A stretch of DNA of 64,000 nucleotides from Streptomyces sp. NBC_01306. Lineage in GTDB: Bacteria; Actinomycetota; Actinomycetes; Streptomycetales; Streptomycetaceae. The stretch's first letter is position 1, and the number at the start of each line of letters is the position of its first letter. The position numbers were made by a program, and so were the translations under genes. Positions 17,697 to 27,103 of this stretch are shown one piece after another. The stretch covers positions 6,773,501-6,837,500 of the forward strand of contig NZ_JAPEPC010000001.1 of NCBI RefSeq assembly GCF_026340465.1, read 5' to 3'. Below the pieces are notes generated by a model, which saw only the letters and a list, made by a program, of their open reading frames with translations, was not told where the DNA came from and made no database searches.

Positions 17697-20645
17697 TCAG
17701 CCGCGCCGGTCCGGTCCGGGACCGGGCCGGGTCGCCCGCTCCAGCTCAAGGAGTACGGAGTGGTAACCGCGCCCGGTCGCACGGTCCATACCGACCTCGC
17801 ACATCCGGTTCGCCGAGAGATACGCGTCGAAACTCCTGGCGTTGACCTCGGCCGCCTCCGGCGCCGTCGCGGCGGCGGTGAGTTCCTTGTGGAGCATCCC
17901 GCGGTCCCCGGCGAAGGCGCAGCAGCCGAGACTGTCGGGGACGACGACCTCATCGGCGCAGGCCTCGGCGACGGCCCTCAACTGCTGCTCGTCGCCCAGG
18001 TGTTGCATGGAGCAGGTGGGGTGCAGCACGGCGGAGCCGGTCTTACGGAGCACGGTGAGACGGGGGAGCAGCTCGTCGGCGGCCCAGACGACGGAGTCGA
18101 CGATCGTCAGCTCGCTGTGCAGCTCACGGTTGTCGTCGGTGAGGTAGGGGACCACCTCATGGGCGATGCCCAGGGTGCAGGACGACGCGTCCACGATCAG
18201 CGGGTACTTGCCGCCGCCGGTCCAGCCCCAGGCGGCCTCGACGATGCGGTTGGCCATCACCGTGTTGCCCTCGTCGTACCCCTTGGAGTGCCAGATCGTC
18301 GCACAGCAGGTCCCCGCCACATTGTCCGGGATCCACACCGGCCGTCCGGCCCGCTCGGCGAGCGCCACGACGGCCCGGGGGAGTGAGGGCCCCTGGAATC
18401 CGGCCGGTTCACCGAAGATCCGGTTGACGCAGGCGGGGTAGTAGACGGCGGTCGAGCCCCTGCGCGAGGTGCGCGGGAGTTCACGGGCGGCCGCCCCGGG
18501 GATCTCCGGCAGCCACTCCGGCACCAGATCGGGGCGGACGGCCCGGCGGGCGAGGCCGGTGACGGACTCAAGGAGCCGGTCACTGATCCGGTCCGCAGCG
18601 CCGACCGCGAGCCGCGCCGCCGCCTCGACCGTCCTGAAGTTCCGTGCGGTCAGCGCGGCCACCCGCTCCTCGCGCGGGGTGTGCCGCCGGTGGCGGAAGT
18701 CCTTCATCATCGCGCCGGTGTCGATCCCCACCGGGCAGGCGAGCTTGCAGGTGGAGTCGCCCGCGCAGGTGTCCACGGCGTCATACCCGTACGCGTCGAG
18801 CAGGCTGTCCTCGACCGGGGAGCCGGGCGACTGGCGCATCATCTCGCGGCGCAGCACGATGCGCTGGCGCGGTGTCGTCGTCAGATCGTGGCTGGGGCAG
18901 GTGGGTTCGCAGAATCCGCACTCGATACAGGGGTCGGCGATCAGCTCCACCTTGGGGATGGTCTTGAGCCCGCGCAGATGGGCCTCGGGGTCACGGTCCA
19001 GGACGATACGGGGCGCGAGCACCCCGTCGGGGTCGATGATCTGCTTGATCCGCCACATCAACTCCGTCGCCCTCGGGCCCCATTCGAGTTCGAGGAAGGG
19101 CGCGATGTTGCGGCCGGTGGCGTGCTCGGCCTTGAGCGATCCGTCGAAGCGCCCGACCGTCAGCCGGCAGAACTCGTCCATGAAGGCGGCATAGCGCTCG
19201 ACGTCCTCGGGCAGCCCCGCGTCGAAGGCGAGCAGGAAATGCAGATTGCCGTGGGCCGCGTGACCGGCCACGGCGGCGTCGAAGCCGTGCCGGGTCTGCA
19301 GTTCGAGCAGCGCCGTGCAGGCGTCGGCGAGCTTCGACGGCGGTACGGCGAAGTCCTCGGTGATCAGCGTCGTGCCGGACGGCCGGGCACCGCCGACCGC
19401 GGTGACGAACGCCTTGCGCGCCTTCCAGTACCCGGCGATGGTCTTCGGGTCGCGGGTGAACTCATTGGTCACCGAGGCGACGGGCGCCACCAGCTCCAGG
19501 CCGGCGACGGCCCCGGCCGCCACCCGCTCGTACGCCTCCCTGCCCGCCTCGTCCGGGGCGCGGAACTCGACCAGCAGCGCCGCCGTCTCCTTGGGCAGCT
19601 CCGCCCAGTCGGCCGGAACGCCCGCCACGCTCACCGAGGCGCGCAGCGTGTTGCCGTCCATCAGCTCGACGGCCAGGGCCCCGGCCTGGTTGAAGACGGG
19701 GACCGCCGCGGCAGCCGCCCGGAGCGTCGGGAAGAAGAGCAGCGCGGTGGAGAGCCTGCGGTCCAGCGGCAGGGTGTCGAAGACGACCTCGGAGATGAAA
19801 CCGAAGGTGCCCTCGGAACCGACCATCAGCCCGCGCAGGATCTCGACGGGGGTGGCGCCGTCCAGGAAGGCGTCGAGGCGGTAGCCGTTGGTGTTCTTGA
19901 TCTCGTACTTGGACCGGATCCGGGCGGTCAGCTCCTGGTCTGCCTCGATCTCCGCCTTGACCGCGAGCAGCCCCGCGCACAGGCCGGGCTCGGCGGCGGC
20001 GAGGGCGTCGTCGGCGGCCGGGCCGGCCGTGTCGACCACGGTGCCGCCCGGCAGCACGAAGGTCAGCGACGCGAGCGTGCGGTAGGAGTTACGGGTGGTG
20101 CCCGCCGTCATACCGGAGGCGTTGTTGGCGACGACACCGCCGAGGGTGCAGGCGATGGCGCTGGCCGGGTCGGGGCCCAGGACGCGGCCGTGCCGGGCGA
20201 GCGTCGCATTGGCGCGGACGACGGTGGTGCCCGGCTGGATGCGGGCTCGTGCGCCGTCGTCCATGACCTCGATGCCGGACCAGTGGCGGCGGACGTCGAC
20301 CAGGATGTCCTCGCCCTGGGCCTGCCCGTTCAGTGAGGTGCCCGCTGCCCGGAAGACGACCTGGCGGCCGTTGTCCCTCGCGTACGAGAGCACGGCCGAG
20401 ATGTCGTCGATGTCCTCGGCGACCACCACGACCCGGGGGACGAATCGGTACGGGCTGGCGTCGGACGCGTACCGCACGAGGTCGGAGACCTTCGAGAGCA
20501 CCTTCTCCTCGCCCAGCAGCGCGGTCAGATCACCGCGCAGCGGCTCGGGGGTCCCGGCCGACCGGGTGTCGGGCACCCGGTCGGGGGCCGGCGTCCGCTT
20601 CGTACGCGGCCGGAGAGTGCCGGGCTTCGGGTCGAGCAGCGGCAT
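17697..20645 (-). CDS. FAD- and Fe-S-dependent D-2-hydroxyacid (D-lactate-type) dehydrogenase
   Basis: This 982-residue fusion joins a GlcD-type FAD/linked-oxidase half (PGTTVVRANATLARHGRVLGPDP, ACTLGGVVANNASGM) to a GlcF/LldE-like half. The second half has two 4Fe-4S motifs, CIECGFCEPTCP and CAGDSTCKLACP, and two CCG-type cysteine pairs (TCCATIWHSKGY, GCCAFAGDRG). By analogy it passes electrons from a D-2-hydroxyacid, probably D-lactate, to the respiratory chain. The start at 20645 follows AGGAGG. Confidence 0.88.
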   Translation of the reverse strand: MPLLDPKPGTLRPRTKRTPAPDRVPDTRSAGTPEPLRGDLTALLGEEKVLSKVSDLVRYASDASPYRFVPRVVVVAEDIDDISAVLSYARDNGRQVVFRAAGTSLNGQAQGEDILVDVRRHWSGIEVMDDGARARIQPGTTVVRANATLARHGRVLGPDPASAIACTLGGVVANNASGMTAGTTRNSYRTLASLTFVLPGGTVVDTAGPAADDALAAAEPGLCAGLLAVKAEIEADQELTARIRSKYEIKNTNGYRLDAFLDGATPVEILRGLMVGSEGTFGFISEVVFDTLPLDRRLSTALLFFPTLRAAAAAVPVFNQAGALAVELMDGNTLRASVSVAGVPADWAELPKETAALLVEFRAPDEAGREAYERVAAGAVAGLELVAPVASVTNEFTRDPKTIAGYWKARKAFVTAVGGARPSGTTLITEDFAVPPSKLADACTALLELQTRHGFDAAVAGHAAHGNLHFLLAFDAGLPEDVERYAAFMDEFCRLTVGRFDGSLKAEHATGRNIAPFLELEWGPRATELMWRIKQIIDPDGVLAPRIVLDRDPEAHLRGLKTIPKVELIADPCIECGFCEPTCPSHDLTTTPRQRIVLRREMMRQSPGSPVEDSLLDAYGYDAVDTCAGDSTCKLACPVGIDTGAMMKDFRHRRHTPREERVAALTARNFRTVEAAARLAVGAADRISDRLLESVTGLARRAVRPDLVPEWLPEIPGAAARELPRTSRRGSTAVYYPACVNRIFGEPAGFQGPSLPRAVVALAERAGRPVWIPDNVAGTCCATIWHSKGYDEGNTVMANRIVEAAWGWTGGGKYPLIVDASSCTLGIAHEVVPYLTDDNRELHSELTIVDSVVWAADELLPRLTVLRKTGSAVLHPTCSMQHLGDEQQLRAVAEACADEVVVPDSLGCCAFAGDRGMLHKELTAAATAPEAAEVNARSFDAYLSANRMCEVGMDRATGRGYHSVLLELERATRPGPGPDRRG

Positions 20646-20732
20646 GGCGGAGCCTCCTGGGCTGGACGGCTGGACGGCTGGAGAGCTGTACGGATGGCGG
20701 CCGGGCGGGTCCGGTGGATGCGCGGGCGGCCG

Positions 20733-21188
20733 TCAGAGGTGGTGGTCGCCCGCGCCGTCCAGCAGCGTGGACAGCAGTTCGCCGAGCACGTCGCGCTGGC
20801 CGGTGGCCAGTGGGGCAAGGATCTCCTCAGCGGCCCTGCGGCGCGCGTCGCGCAGCGCGCGCAGGGTGGCCCGGCCGCTGTCCGTCAGCTCGATCCGCAC
20901 CACCCGGCGGTTGCTCGGATCGGGCACCCGGCGGACGCTGCCGCTCTCCTCCAGGGCGTCGACGAGGCTGGTCACGGCGCGCGGCACCACTTCGAGCCGC
21001 TGGGCCAGGTCGGCCATGCGCGGCGGCTCGGTGCAGTGCGCGACCGTACGCAGCAGGCGGGACTGCGCGGGGGTGATGCCTACCGGCTCCAGATGCTGCT
21101 TGTGGATCCGGTGGAGCCTGCGGGTCAGCCGGAGGAGCTGCTCGGCCAGCAGGCCGTCGGCGTCGGGGGCACCGGAGGGTGATGACAT
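20733..21188 (-). CDS. MarR-family regulator
   Basis: The 151-residue winged-helix protein has the MarR recognition region MADLAQRLEVVPRAVTSLVDALEESGSVRR followed by the wing DPSNRRVVRIELTDSG, given here as family context. It is divergent from an ABC exporter gene, and an imperfect inverted repeat lies between the two. Control of that pump is the natural inference; the inducer is unknown. No clear ribosome-binding site precedes ATG 21188, consistent with a near-leaderless transcript. Confidence 0.88.
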   Translation of the reverse strand: MSSPSGAPDADGLLAEQLLRLTRRLHRIHKQHLEPVGITPAQSRLLRTVAHCTEPPRMADLAQRLEVVPRAVTSLVDALEESGSVRRVPDPSNRRVVRIELTDSGRATLRALRDARRRAAEEILAPLATGQRDVLGELLSTLLDGAGDHHL

Positions 21189-21212
21189 GGAGGGAACAAT
21201 ATCAGGACCATG

Positions 21213-21239
21213 TGCATTGTGAGCTTAGGTAACAGTGCA
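21213..21239. promoter_or_regulatory. Candidate MarR operator
   Basis: TGCATTGTGA (21213-21222) and TAACAGTGCA (21230-21239) are inverted copies matching at 8 of 10 positions with a 7-nt spacer. It lies about 25 bp before the marR start and in front of the exporter gene, so it could serve both. Confidence 0.5.
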
Positions 21240-21400
21240 TTATGCTCTACGGACCCGCTCCGGTACGTCCGGGGCCGGCTCCGTTCCCGCGCCTCGTGCG
21301 GCGGGCCGGTGATGCCGCCCCGCCGCACTGCCGGAGCGCTGAACCACTGCTGAACGACTGTGCAGTCACCGTTGCATCACCTCCACTGCCGAAGGAGCTC

Positions 21401-23209
21401 ATGAAACCCGAACGCCCCGACTGGACGCCCCCGCCCCGTGCGGCCGGGCGGCCGCCTGCCGAAGTACGGCGTATCGTCCGGCTCTTCCGCCCCTACCGCG
21501 CGCGCCTGGCACTCGTCGGACTGCTGGTCTGCGCTTCGTCGCTGGTCTCGGTCGCCTCGCCGTTCATGCTGCGGGCCATCCTCGACACCGCGATCCCGCA
21601 GGGCCGTACCGGTCTGCTGAGCCTGCTCGCCCTGGGCATGATCGCCACCGCGGTCGTGAACAGCGTCTTCGGAGTGCTCCAGACCCTGATCTCGACCACG
21701 GTCGGCCAGCGCGTCATGCACGATCTGCGCACCGCCGTCTACGCCCAGCTGCAGCGGATGCCGCTCGCCTTCTTCACCCGGACGCGCACCGGTGAGGTCC
21801 AGTCCCGCATCGCCAACGACATCGGCGGTATGCAGGCGACGGTCACCTCCACCGCGACCTCCCTGGTCTCCAACCTCACGGCCGTCATCGCCACCGTCGT
21901 CGCCATGGTCGCCCTCGACTGGCGGCTGACGATCGTGTCCCTCCTGCTGCTCCCGGTGTTCGTCTGGATCAGCCGCCGAGTCGGCCGCGAGCGCAAGAAG
22001 ATCACCACCGAGCGGCAGAAGCAGATGGCGGTGATGGCCGCCACGGTCACCGAGTCGCTGTCGGTCAGCGGCATCCTGCTCGGGCGCACCATGGGCCGCT
22101 CCGACTCGCTCACCCAGGGTTTCGCCACGGAGTCCGAACGCCTCGTCGACCTCGAAGTGCGCTCCAGCATGGCCGGACGGTGGCGGATGTCGACCATCGG
22201 CATCGTCATGGCCGCGATGCCGGCCGTCATCTACTGGGCGGCGGGCCTGGCCCTCCAGGAGGGCGGGCCCCATGTCTCCATCGGCACGCTCGTCGCCTTC
22301 GTCTCGCTCCAGCAGGGGCTCTTCCGCCCCGCGGTCAGCCTGCTGTCGACCGGTGTGGACATGCAGACGTCGATCGCCCTCTTCCAGCGGATCTTCGAGT
22401 ACCTGGATCTGCCGGTGGACATCACGGAGCCCGAGAACCCCGTCCCGCTGGACGAGGTCCGTGGCGAAGTGCGCTTCCAGCACGTCGACTTCGGCTATGA
22501 CGAGACGAGCGGGCCCACTCTGGAGGCCATCGACATCGCGGTGCCCGCCGGCGGCAGCCTGGCGGTCGTCGGCCCCACCGGTTCGGGCAAGTCCACCCTC
22601 AGCTATCTGGTGCCCCGGCTGTACGACGTGACCGGCGGACAGGTCACGCTGGACGGTGTCGATGTGCGCGACCTCGACTTCGCCACGCTGGCGCGGGCCG
22701 TGGGCGTCGTTTCCCAGGAGACCTACCTCTTCCACGCGTCGGTCGCTGACAACCTGCGCTTCGCCAAGCCGGACGCCACCGACGCCCAGCTCGAAGAGGC
22801 GGCCAGAGCCGCGCAGATCCACGAGCACATCGCTTCGCTGCCCGACGGGTACCGGACACTGGTCGGTGAGCGTGGTTATCGCTTCTCGGGCGGCGAGAAA
22901 CAGCGCCTGGCCCTGGCCCGTACGATCCTGCGCGACCCGCCGGTCCTGATCCTCGACGAAGCCACCAGCGCCCTGGACACCCGCACCGAACACGCCGTGC
23001 AGCAAGCCATCGACGGTCTGTCCGCCGGTCGCACCACCATCACCATCGCGCACCGGCTCTCCACGGTCAGGGACGCCGACCAGATCGTGGTGCTGGACGC
23101 CGGACGGGTCGCCGAGCGCGGGACGCATGACGAACTGCTCGCACTGGACGGCCGGTACGCCGCACTGGTCCGCAGGGACGGCGAGCGGGCCCCGACCGTG
23201 ACCGTCTGA
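21401..23209 (+). CDS. ABC multidrug-type exporter (half transporter)
   Basis: The 602-residue protein has six transmembrane segments (residues about 30-330) and a complete ATPase domain: Walker A VGPTGSGKST, Q-loop VVSQETYLF, signature FSGGEKQRLALAR, Walker B VLILDEATSALD and switch IAHRLST. All sites are intact, so it probably works as a homodimer. ATG 21401 is preceded by GAAGGAG. Drug or lipid export is inferred from the divergent MarR gene. It is unrelated in arrangement to the heterodimer at 13.9-17.6 kb. Confidence 0.92.
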   Translation: MKPERPDWTPPPRAAGRPPAEVRRIVRLFRPYRARLALVGLLVCASSLVSVASPFMLRAILDTAIPQGRTGLLSLLALGMIATAVVNSVFGVLQTLISTTVGQRVMHDLRTAVYAQLQRMPLAFFTRTRTGEVQSRIANDIGGMQATVTSTATSLVSNLTAVIATVVAMVALDWRLTIVSLLLLPVFVWISRRVGRERKKITTERQKQMAVMAATVTESLSVSGILLGRTMGRSDSLTQGFATESERLVDLEVRSSMAGRWRMSTIGIVMAAMPAVIYWAAGLALQEGGPHVSIGTLVAFVSLQQGLFRPAVSLLSTGVDMQTSIALFQRIFEYLDLPVDITEPENPVPLDEVRGEVRFQHVDFGYDETSGPTLEAIDIAVPAGGSLAVVGPTGSGKSTLSYLVPRLYDVTGGQVTLDGVDVRDLDFATLARAVGVVSQETYLFHASVADNLRFAKPDATDAQLEEAARAAQIHEHIASLPDGYRTLVGERGYRFSGGEKQRLALARTILRDPPVLILDEATSALDTRTEHAVQQAIDGLSAGRTTITIAHRLSTVRDADQIVVLDAGRVAERGTHDELLALDGRYAALVRRDGERAPTVTV

Positions 23210-23236
23210 CAGCCGGCGCCGGCACCTGACACGACA

Positions 23237-23272
23237 GCGCCGCCGCTCCCGTGGGACGGGAAGCGACGGCGC
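23237..23272. terminator. Bidirectional terminator between exporter and small peptide gene
   Basis: GCGCCGCCGCTCCCGT pairs with ACGGGAAGCGACGGCGC around GGG, with one bulge. It lies 28 bp past the exporter stop and 16 bp past the stop of the minus-strand peptide gene. Confidence 0.7.
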
Positions 23273-23287
23273 CGGTCGGAACGAGTG

Positions 23288-23347
23288 TCAGACGAGCCAA
23301 CCCACGAAGTGGACGATGCCGGCAAGCAGGTCGGTGAGGAAGTTCAT
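23288..23347 (-). CDS. 19-residue hydrophobic peptide
   Basis: The frame encodes MNFLTDLLAGIVHFVGWLV. It is preceded by AAGGAG 13 nt upstream of the ATG and followed by a strong hairpin. The peptide is a short amphipathic or membrane-inserting helix with one acidic residue and no basic residue. Its spacing and codon use look like a real gene, but no function can be assigned. It could be a small membrane protein, a leader peptide or a secreted amphipathic peptide. The region upstream to 23531 holds no other gene and has a GAACAC/GTGTTC inverted repeat near 23487-23514. Confidence 0.6.
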   Translation of the reverse strand: MNFLTDLLAGIVHFVGWLV

Positions 23348-23531
23348 GGTGGTGCGTTCTCCTTGTGCATGGTTCATCAGTGGGACTGCGCAGTCGCGGT
23401 CTGCAGCCCGTCGCTTGCGCACTGTAAGCATCCTGCTTCGTGCGGTAGCCGGGCAAGCGAATCCGGTACGACCACACGTTCCAGCGAACACCCGCTCCCC
23501 TGTTCGTGTGTTCGTCAACATGCTGCCTTTG

Positions 23532-24635
23532 TCAGGCGGCTGAGGCGCCGACGGGAGCGGGGTCCCCGGAGCGTTCCAGCAGCCGCCGGACGTCCCGGAC
23601 CGCCGAGCGTCCCGCCCGGTTGGCGCCGATGGTGGAGGCCGAAGGCCCGTAACCGAGCAGATGGATCCGCTCGTCCCGGACCACGCGGGTGCCGTCGAGC
23701 TGGATGCCACCGCCCGGTTCGCGGAGCCGCAGAGGTGACAGATGGTCGATGGCGGCCCGGAATCCGGTGGCCCAGAGGATGGTGTCCGCCGCCACGGTGC
23801 GGCCGCTGTCCCAGGCGACCCCGTCCGGGGTGATCCGGTCGAACATGGGCAGCCGGTCGAGAACGCCCCGGTCCCGGGCGGCCCGGATCGCGTCGTTCAC
23901 CGGCAGTCCGGTCACCGAGACGACACTCTGCGGCGGCAGCCCCCGCCGTACGCGCTCCTCGACCATCGCGACCGCTCGCCGGCCCCACTCCTCGGTGAAC
24001 GGCCCCTCCCTGAACACCGGCGGGCGCCGCGTCACCCAGGTCGTCCCGGCGGCGACGCCGGCGATCTCCATCAGATGCTGGGTACCGGAGGCCCCGCCGC
24101 CGACGACCACGACCCGCTGCCCGGCGAACTCCTGCGGGCCGCGGTATCCCGAGGTGTGCAACTGCCGTCCCCGGAAGGCCTCCTGGCCCGGGTAGTGCGG
24201 CCAGAAGGGCCGGTCCCAGGTGCCGGTGGCGCTGATCACCGCACGGGCGGTCCAGACACCCTGTGACGTCTCGACGCGCAGCCGCCCGCCGTGGCCCTCG
24301 CGTACCGCGGTGACCTCGACGGGTCGGCGTACCTGAAGCCCGAAGGCCTCCTCGTACGCCGTGAAGTATTCGCCCACGACCTCCGACGAGGGCCGGTCGC
24401 CGTCGGCGTCGCCCAGCTCCATACCGGGCAGCGAGTGCATCCCGTGCACCTTGCCGTAGGTCAGCGAGGGCCAGCGGAACTGCCAGGCGCCACCCGGCCG
24501 CGGGGCATGGTCCAGCACGACGAAATCCCGCCCGGGGGCCAGCCCGGTGCGCCGCAGGTGGTAGGCGGCGGAGAGGCCCGCCTGTCCGGCGCCGATGACC
24601 ACCACGTCCACTGCGCGTACCCCGGAGTCGTTCAC
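23532..24635 (-). CDS. FMO-like NAD(P)/FAD-dependent monooxygenase
   Basis: The 367-residue flavoprotein has an FAD Rossmann motif GAGQAG (residues 15-20), a second dinucleotide motif VVGGGASG, and the FMO fingerprint FRGRQLHTSGYRG. The C-terminal ATGFRAAIDHL segment is typical of the family. It is close to the CzcO-type flavoproteins rather than to Baeyer-Villiger enzymes. Its substrate is unknown. It is divergent from the yjbQ-like gene, 100 bp away. Confidence 0.85.
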   Translation of the reverse strand: MNDSGVRAVDVVVIGAGQAGLSAAYHLRRTGLAPGRDFVVLDHAPRPGGAWQFRWPSLTYGKVHGMHSLPGMELGDADGDRPSSEVVGEYFTAYEEAFGLQVRRPVEVTAVREGHGGRLRVETSQGVWTARAVISATGTWDRPFWPHYPGQEAFRGRQLHTSGYRGPQEFAGQRVVVVGGGASGTQHLMEIAGVAAGTTWVTRRPPVFREGPFTEEWGRRAVAMVEERVRRGLPPQSVVSVTGLPVNDAIRAARDRGVLDRLPMFDRITPDGVAWDSGRTVAADTILWATGFRAAIDHLSPLRLREPGGGIQLDGTRVVRDERIHLLGYGPSASTIGANRAGRSAVRDVRRLLERSGDPAPVGASAA

Positions 24636-24735
24636 GTTTCATCCAACAGCTCCGGCTTCCGGGATCTTCCCGCCCGGGGACGGGTCGACCCGCCCGGACG
24701 GGCACGTGCCTCCGGCGCGCGGGAGGATGGGACGC

Positions 24736-25164
24736 ATGGCAGACACCACCTTCACGACGCGCATCGTGCACATCAGGACGGGCGACCGCGAGACCGTCAC
24801 CGACCTGACGGGGGAGTGCGAGGAATTCCTCCGTGAGGCGGCGGCGGGCCGTGACGGCCTGCTCAATGTCTTCGTACCGCACGCGACAGCCGGCGTAGCG
24901 GTGCTGGAAACCGGAGCGGGCAGCGACGACGACCTCATCGCGGCCCTGCACGGCCTGCTCCCGGCGGACGACCGCTGGCAGCACAGACACGGCACCCCGG
25001 GCCACGGCAGGGACCACGTGGTACCGGCCCTGGTGGCACCGCACGCGACACTTCCGGTGATCGGAGGGCGGCTGGAACTGGGGACGTGGCAGTCGGTGTG
25101 CCTGGTGGATACCAACGTGGATAACGTCAACCGGCACGTTCGGTTGAGCTTCTTTGGTGGGTGA
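24736..25164 (+). CDS. YjbQ-family protein (secondary thiamine-phosphate synthase-like)
   Basis: This 142-residue protein matches the UPF0047/YjbQ family: VPHATAGVAVLE near residue 48, GHGRDHVVPAL and the terminal GTWQSVCLVDTNVDNVNR. Family members can rescue a thiE defect weakly in vitro, but the physiological role is unsettled. ATG 24736 is chosen because GGGAGGA lies about 10 nt upstream and it gives the normal family length. It is the last intact gene before the transposase remnant. Confidence 0.88.
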   Translation: MADTTFTTRIVHIRTGDRETVTDLTGECEEFLREAAAGRDGLLNVFVPHATAGVAVLETGAGSDDDLIAALHGLLPADDRWQHRHGTPGHGRDHVVPALVAPHATLPVIGGRLELGTWQSVCLVDTNVDNVNRHVRLSFFGG

Positions 25165-25387
25165 GTTGCTCGACGAGCTGCACTGTAGTGGGCGGTTCCG
25201 GCCGTACCGACCGGGCACTCAGGACTGCCGGGAGCGGCGCTCCATGCAGCCAATCCCGGCACACGAACTTCGCTGGCTCATCCCGCGCGGCGGCGCTGTG
25301 ATCAGCTTCACACCCGCCTCGGCATGCAACGAGTTCCAGGAGCAATGGAAGTACGGCTCGGAGTGGATCGCCGAGCAGACAGGCGGT

Positions 25388-25510
25388 GGCGACCACCGAG
25401 ATGAGGGCGTCGGCGAACGCCTTGACCATCGCGCGCAGGAGATCGGGACTCGCTGCGGCGAGGTTGTCTTCGGTGAGGGCGTGCAGGGGCAGACTGCCTG
25501 GCGCGGTCAT
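25388..25510 (-). pseudogene. IS256-family transposase, N-terminal remnant
   Basis: The first 41 codons (MTAPGSLPLHALTEDNL onward, to LLRAMVKAFADALISV) match the start of Streptomyces IS256-type transposases. The frame then runs into unrelated sequence, and the catalytic DDE core is absent. The rest of 25165-25576 shows no gene and no second inverted repeat that I can identify. A cluster of TTCGA motifs at 25525-25547 may be the old terminal region. Confidence 0.75.
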
Positions 25511-25576
25511 CGTGCTGATCTCCTTCGAGGCTTCGACACTTCGAAGATCAGCCGGTGGCCGTTCATCTATGGCGGG

Positions 25577-26485
25577 TCAGGACGGTGAGCGCAGCCAGCC
25601 ATGGGTGCGAGCGGTGCGGGAGGCGACCTCCAGTAGCCGGGCGGTGGCGGGCCGTTCGGTGCCGCCGCGGGTGAGCAGGTGGATCTCGATGGTCGCTGCC
25701 GGGGACAGCGGCTGCCACACCAGGCCGGCCGGGAGGCCGGGCAGGGCGGACTCGCCGACGATGGATACGGCTTCGCCCTGGGTGACGGGCATGTGGGAGG
25801 CATCGAAGGACAGTTGGCGCTCGCGCAGTCGCGGGGAGATTCCGGCGCGGTCGAGAATGCCGGTGATCGCGTCGTAGTGCCCGGGGTTGTCGTGGCGTGC
25901 GTGTACGAGCACGGTCTCGTCGACGAGCGCGTGCACGTCGACATCCGAACCGGCGGTGAGGGGGTGGTCTGCGGACATCAGGACGCCTTGGGGTTCCAGG
26001 CGTACCAGGGTGCGGACCAGTTGCGGGGTCGGGGGCGGGCAGCGGACCAGTCCCGCGTCGAGGGTGCCGTCGGCGACGCCCGCCAGGATCTCGGCGGTGG
26101 GCAGCAGACGGGTGCCCGTACTGATACCGGGATATGCCTTGGCCAATGCGGCGAGCAGGGTGGGCGCGGTCTCGTAGCCGGTGCTCGCGCTGTAGCCGAG
26201 GGACACGCTGCCGCTCTCACCTGCGGCGAAGCGCCGCACGTCCTGCCACAGCCGGTCCATCTCGCCGCACAGTGTCGACCCGCGGTCCATCAGGAGCCGG
26301 CCGGCTTCGGTGGGCTCCACGGACTGTGTGGTGCGGTCGAGGAGTCGTACGCCCAATTCCTGTTCCAGCTGACGTATTTGTCGGCTGAGGGCGGGCTGGG
26401 CTATGTGCAAGCGTTCTGCGGCCCGGGTGAAATTCTGCTCCTGGGCGACGGCGAGGAAGTAGCGAAGACGACGAAGTTCTGCCAT
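25577..26485 (-). CDS. LysR-family regulator
   Basis: The 302-residue protein has an N-terminal HTH (LRRLRYFLAVAQEQNFTRAAERLHIAQPALSRQ, cited as family hallmark) and a C-terminal inducer domain with LPTAEILAGVADGTLDAGLVR. ATG 26485 gives the normal family start. It is divergent from the SnoaL-like gene and the following oxidoreductase, cupin and epimerase genes. It probably activates them. The 148-bp gap is AT-rich around CTTATATCGTTTTG. Confidence 0.9.
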   Translation of the reverse strand: MAELRRLRYFLAVAQEQNFTRAAERLHIAQPALSRQIRQLEQELGVRLLDRTTQSVEPTEAGRLLMDRGSTLCGEMDRLWQDVRRFAAGESGSVSLGYSASTGYETAPTLLAALAKAYPGISTGTRLLPTAEILAGVADGTLDAGLVRCPPPTPQLVRTLVRLEPQGVLMSADHPLTAGSDVDVHALVDETVLVHARHDNPGHYDAITGILDRAGISPRLRERQLSFDASHMPVTQGEAVSIVGESALPGLPAGLVWQPLSPAATIEIHLLTRGGTERPATARLLEVASRTARTHGWLRSPS

Positions 26486-26633
26486 GCCACGCACCCTACA
26501 ACTGTCCTGGCCTGCACTTATATCGTTTTGTTCTGAGCCTGGTGCGAACAGGTCTTTCCCTTCTGCCGTGGGGGATTCCTAGTGTTCGAGGTGTCGGAGA
26601 GACAACGCCTCGAACACGGAGAAGGGCCTCACC

Positions 26634-27047
26634 ATGAACCAGCAGGAAATCACCGAAGCGAGCAAGGAAATCGTCCAGGCGTACATGGACGCCCTGATGA
26701 AGGGTGACCTGGTTGCACTGCGCGACTTCTTCACGCCGGAGACGACCTGGACTCTGGCCGGTGATCTGCCGGTGTCGGGCACCTGGACCGGACCGGACGA
26801 GATCCTCGGTGAGTTCGTGCCGGCGATGGTGGCCCGGTTGGTGCCGGAGTCGATGGAGTTCGAGTTCGAGGGGCTGATCGGAGAGGGCGAGCGGGTCCTT
26901 GCCGAATGGAACACCCGGGCTCTGGCGCGGGCGGGAGGCCGTTACGACCAGCACTGCCTGGCCGTCTTCACGGTCCGGGAAGGCCGGATAGCCGCGGTGC
27001 GTGAGCACTTCGACACCCTGCACGCCAAGACCGTCGTCTTCGCCTGA
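26634..27047 (+). CDS. SnoaL/NTF2-like protein
   Basis: The 137-residue protein has the cone-shaped NTF2 fold signature: an N-terminal helix (IVQAYMDALMKGD), FFTPETTWTL, PVSGTWTGPDEI and the strand IAAVREHFDTLHA. Such proteins act as isomerases, cyclases or binding proteins; no catalytic set can be named here. It opens the plus-strand set divergent from LysR and has GAGAAGGGCC before the ATG. Confidence 0.8.
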   Translation: MNQQEITEASKEIVQAYMDALMKGDLVALRDFFTPETTWTLAGDLPVSGTWTGPDEILGEFVPAMVARLVPESMEFEFEGLIGEGERVLAEWNTRALARAGGRYDQHCLAVFTVREGRIAAVREHFDTLHAKTVVFA

Positions 27048-27103
27048 AGCCGCCCCAAGTTCTCGTCGACGTCCACGCGTTACGTCACCAGGAGTTGTGA
27101 ACC

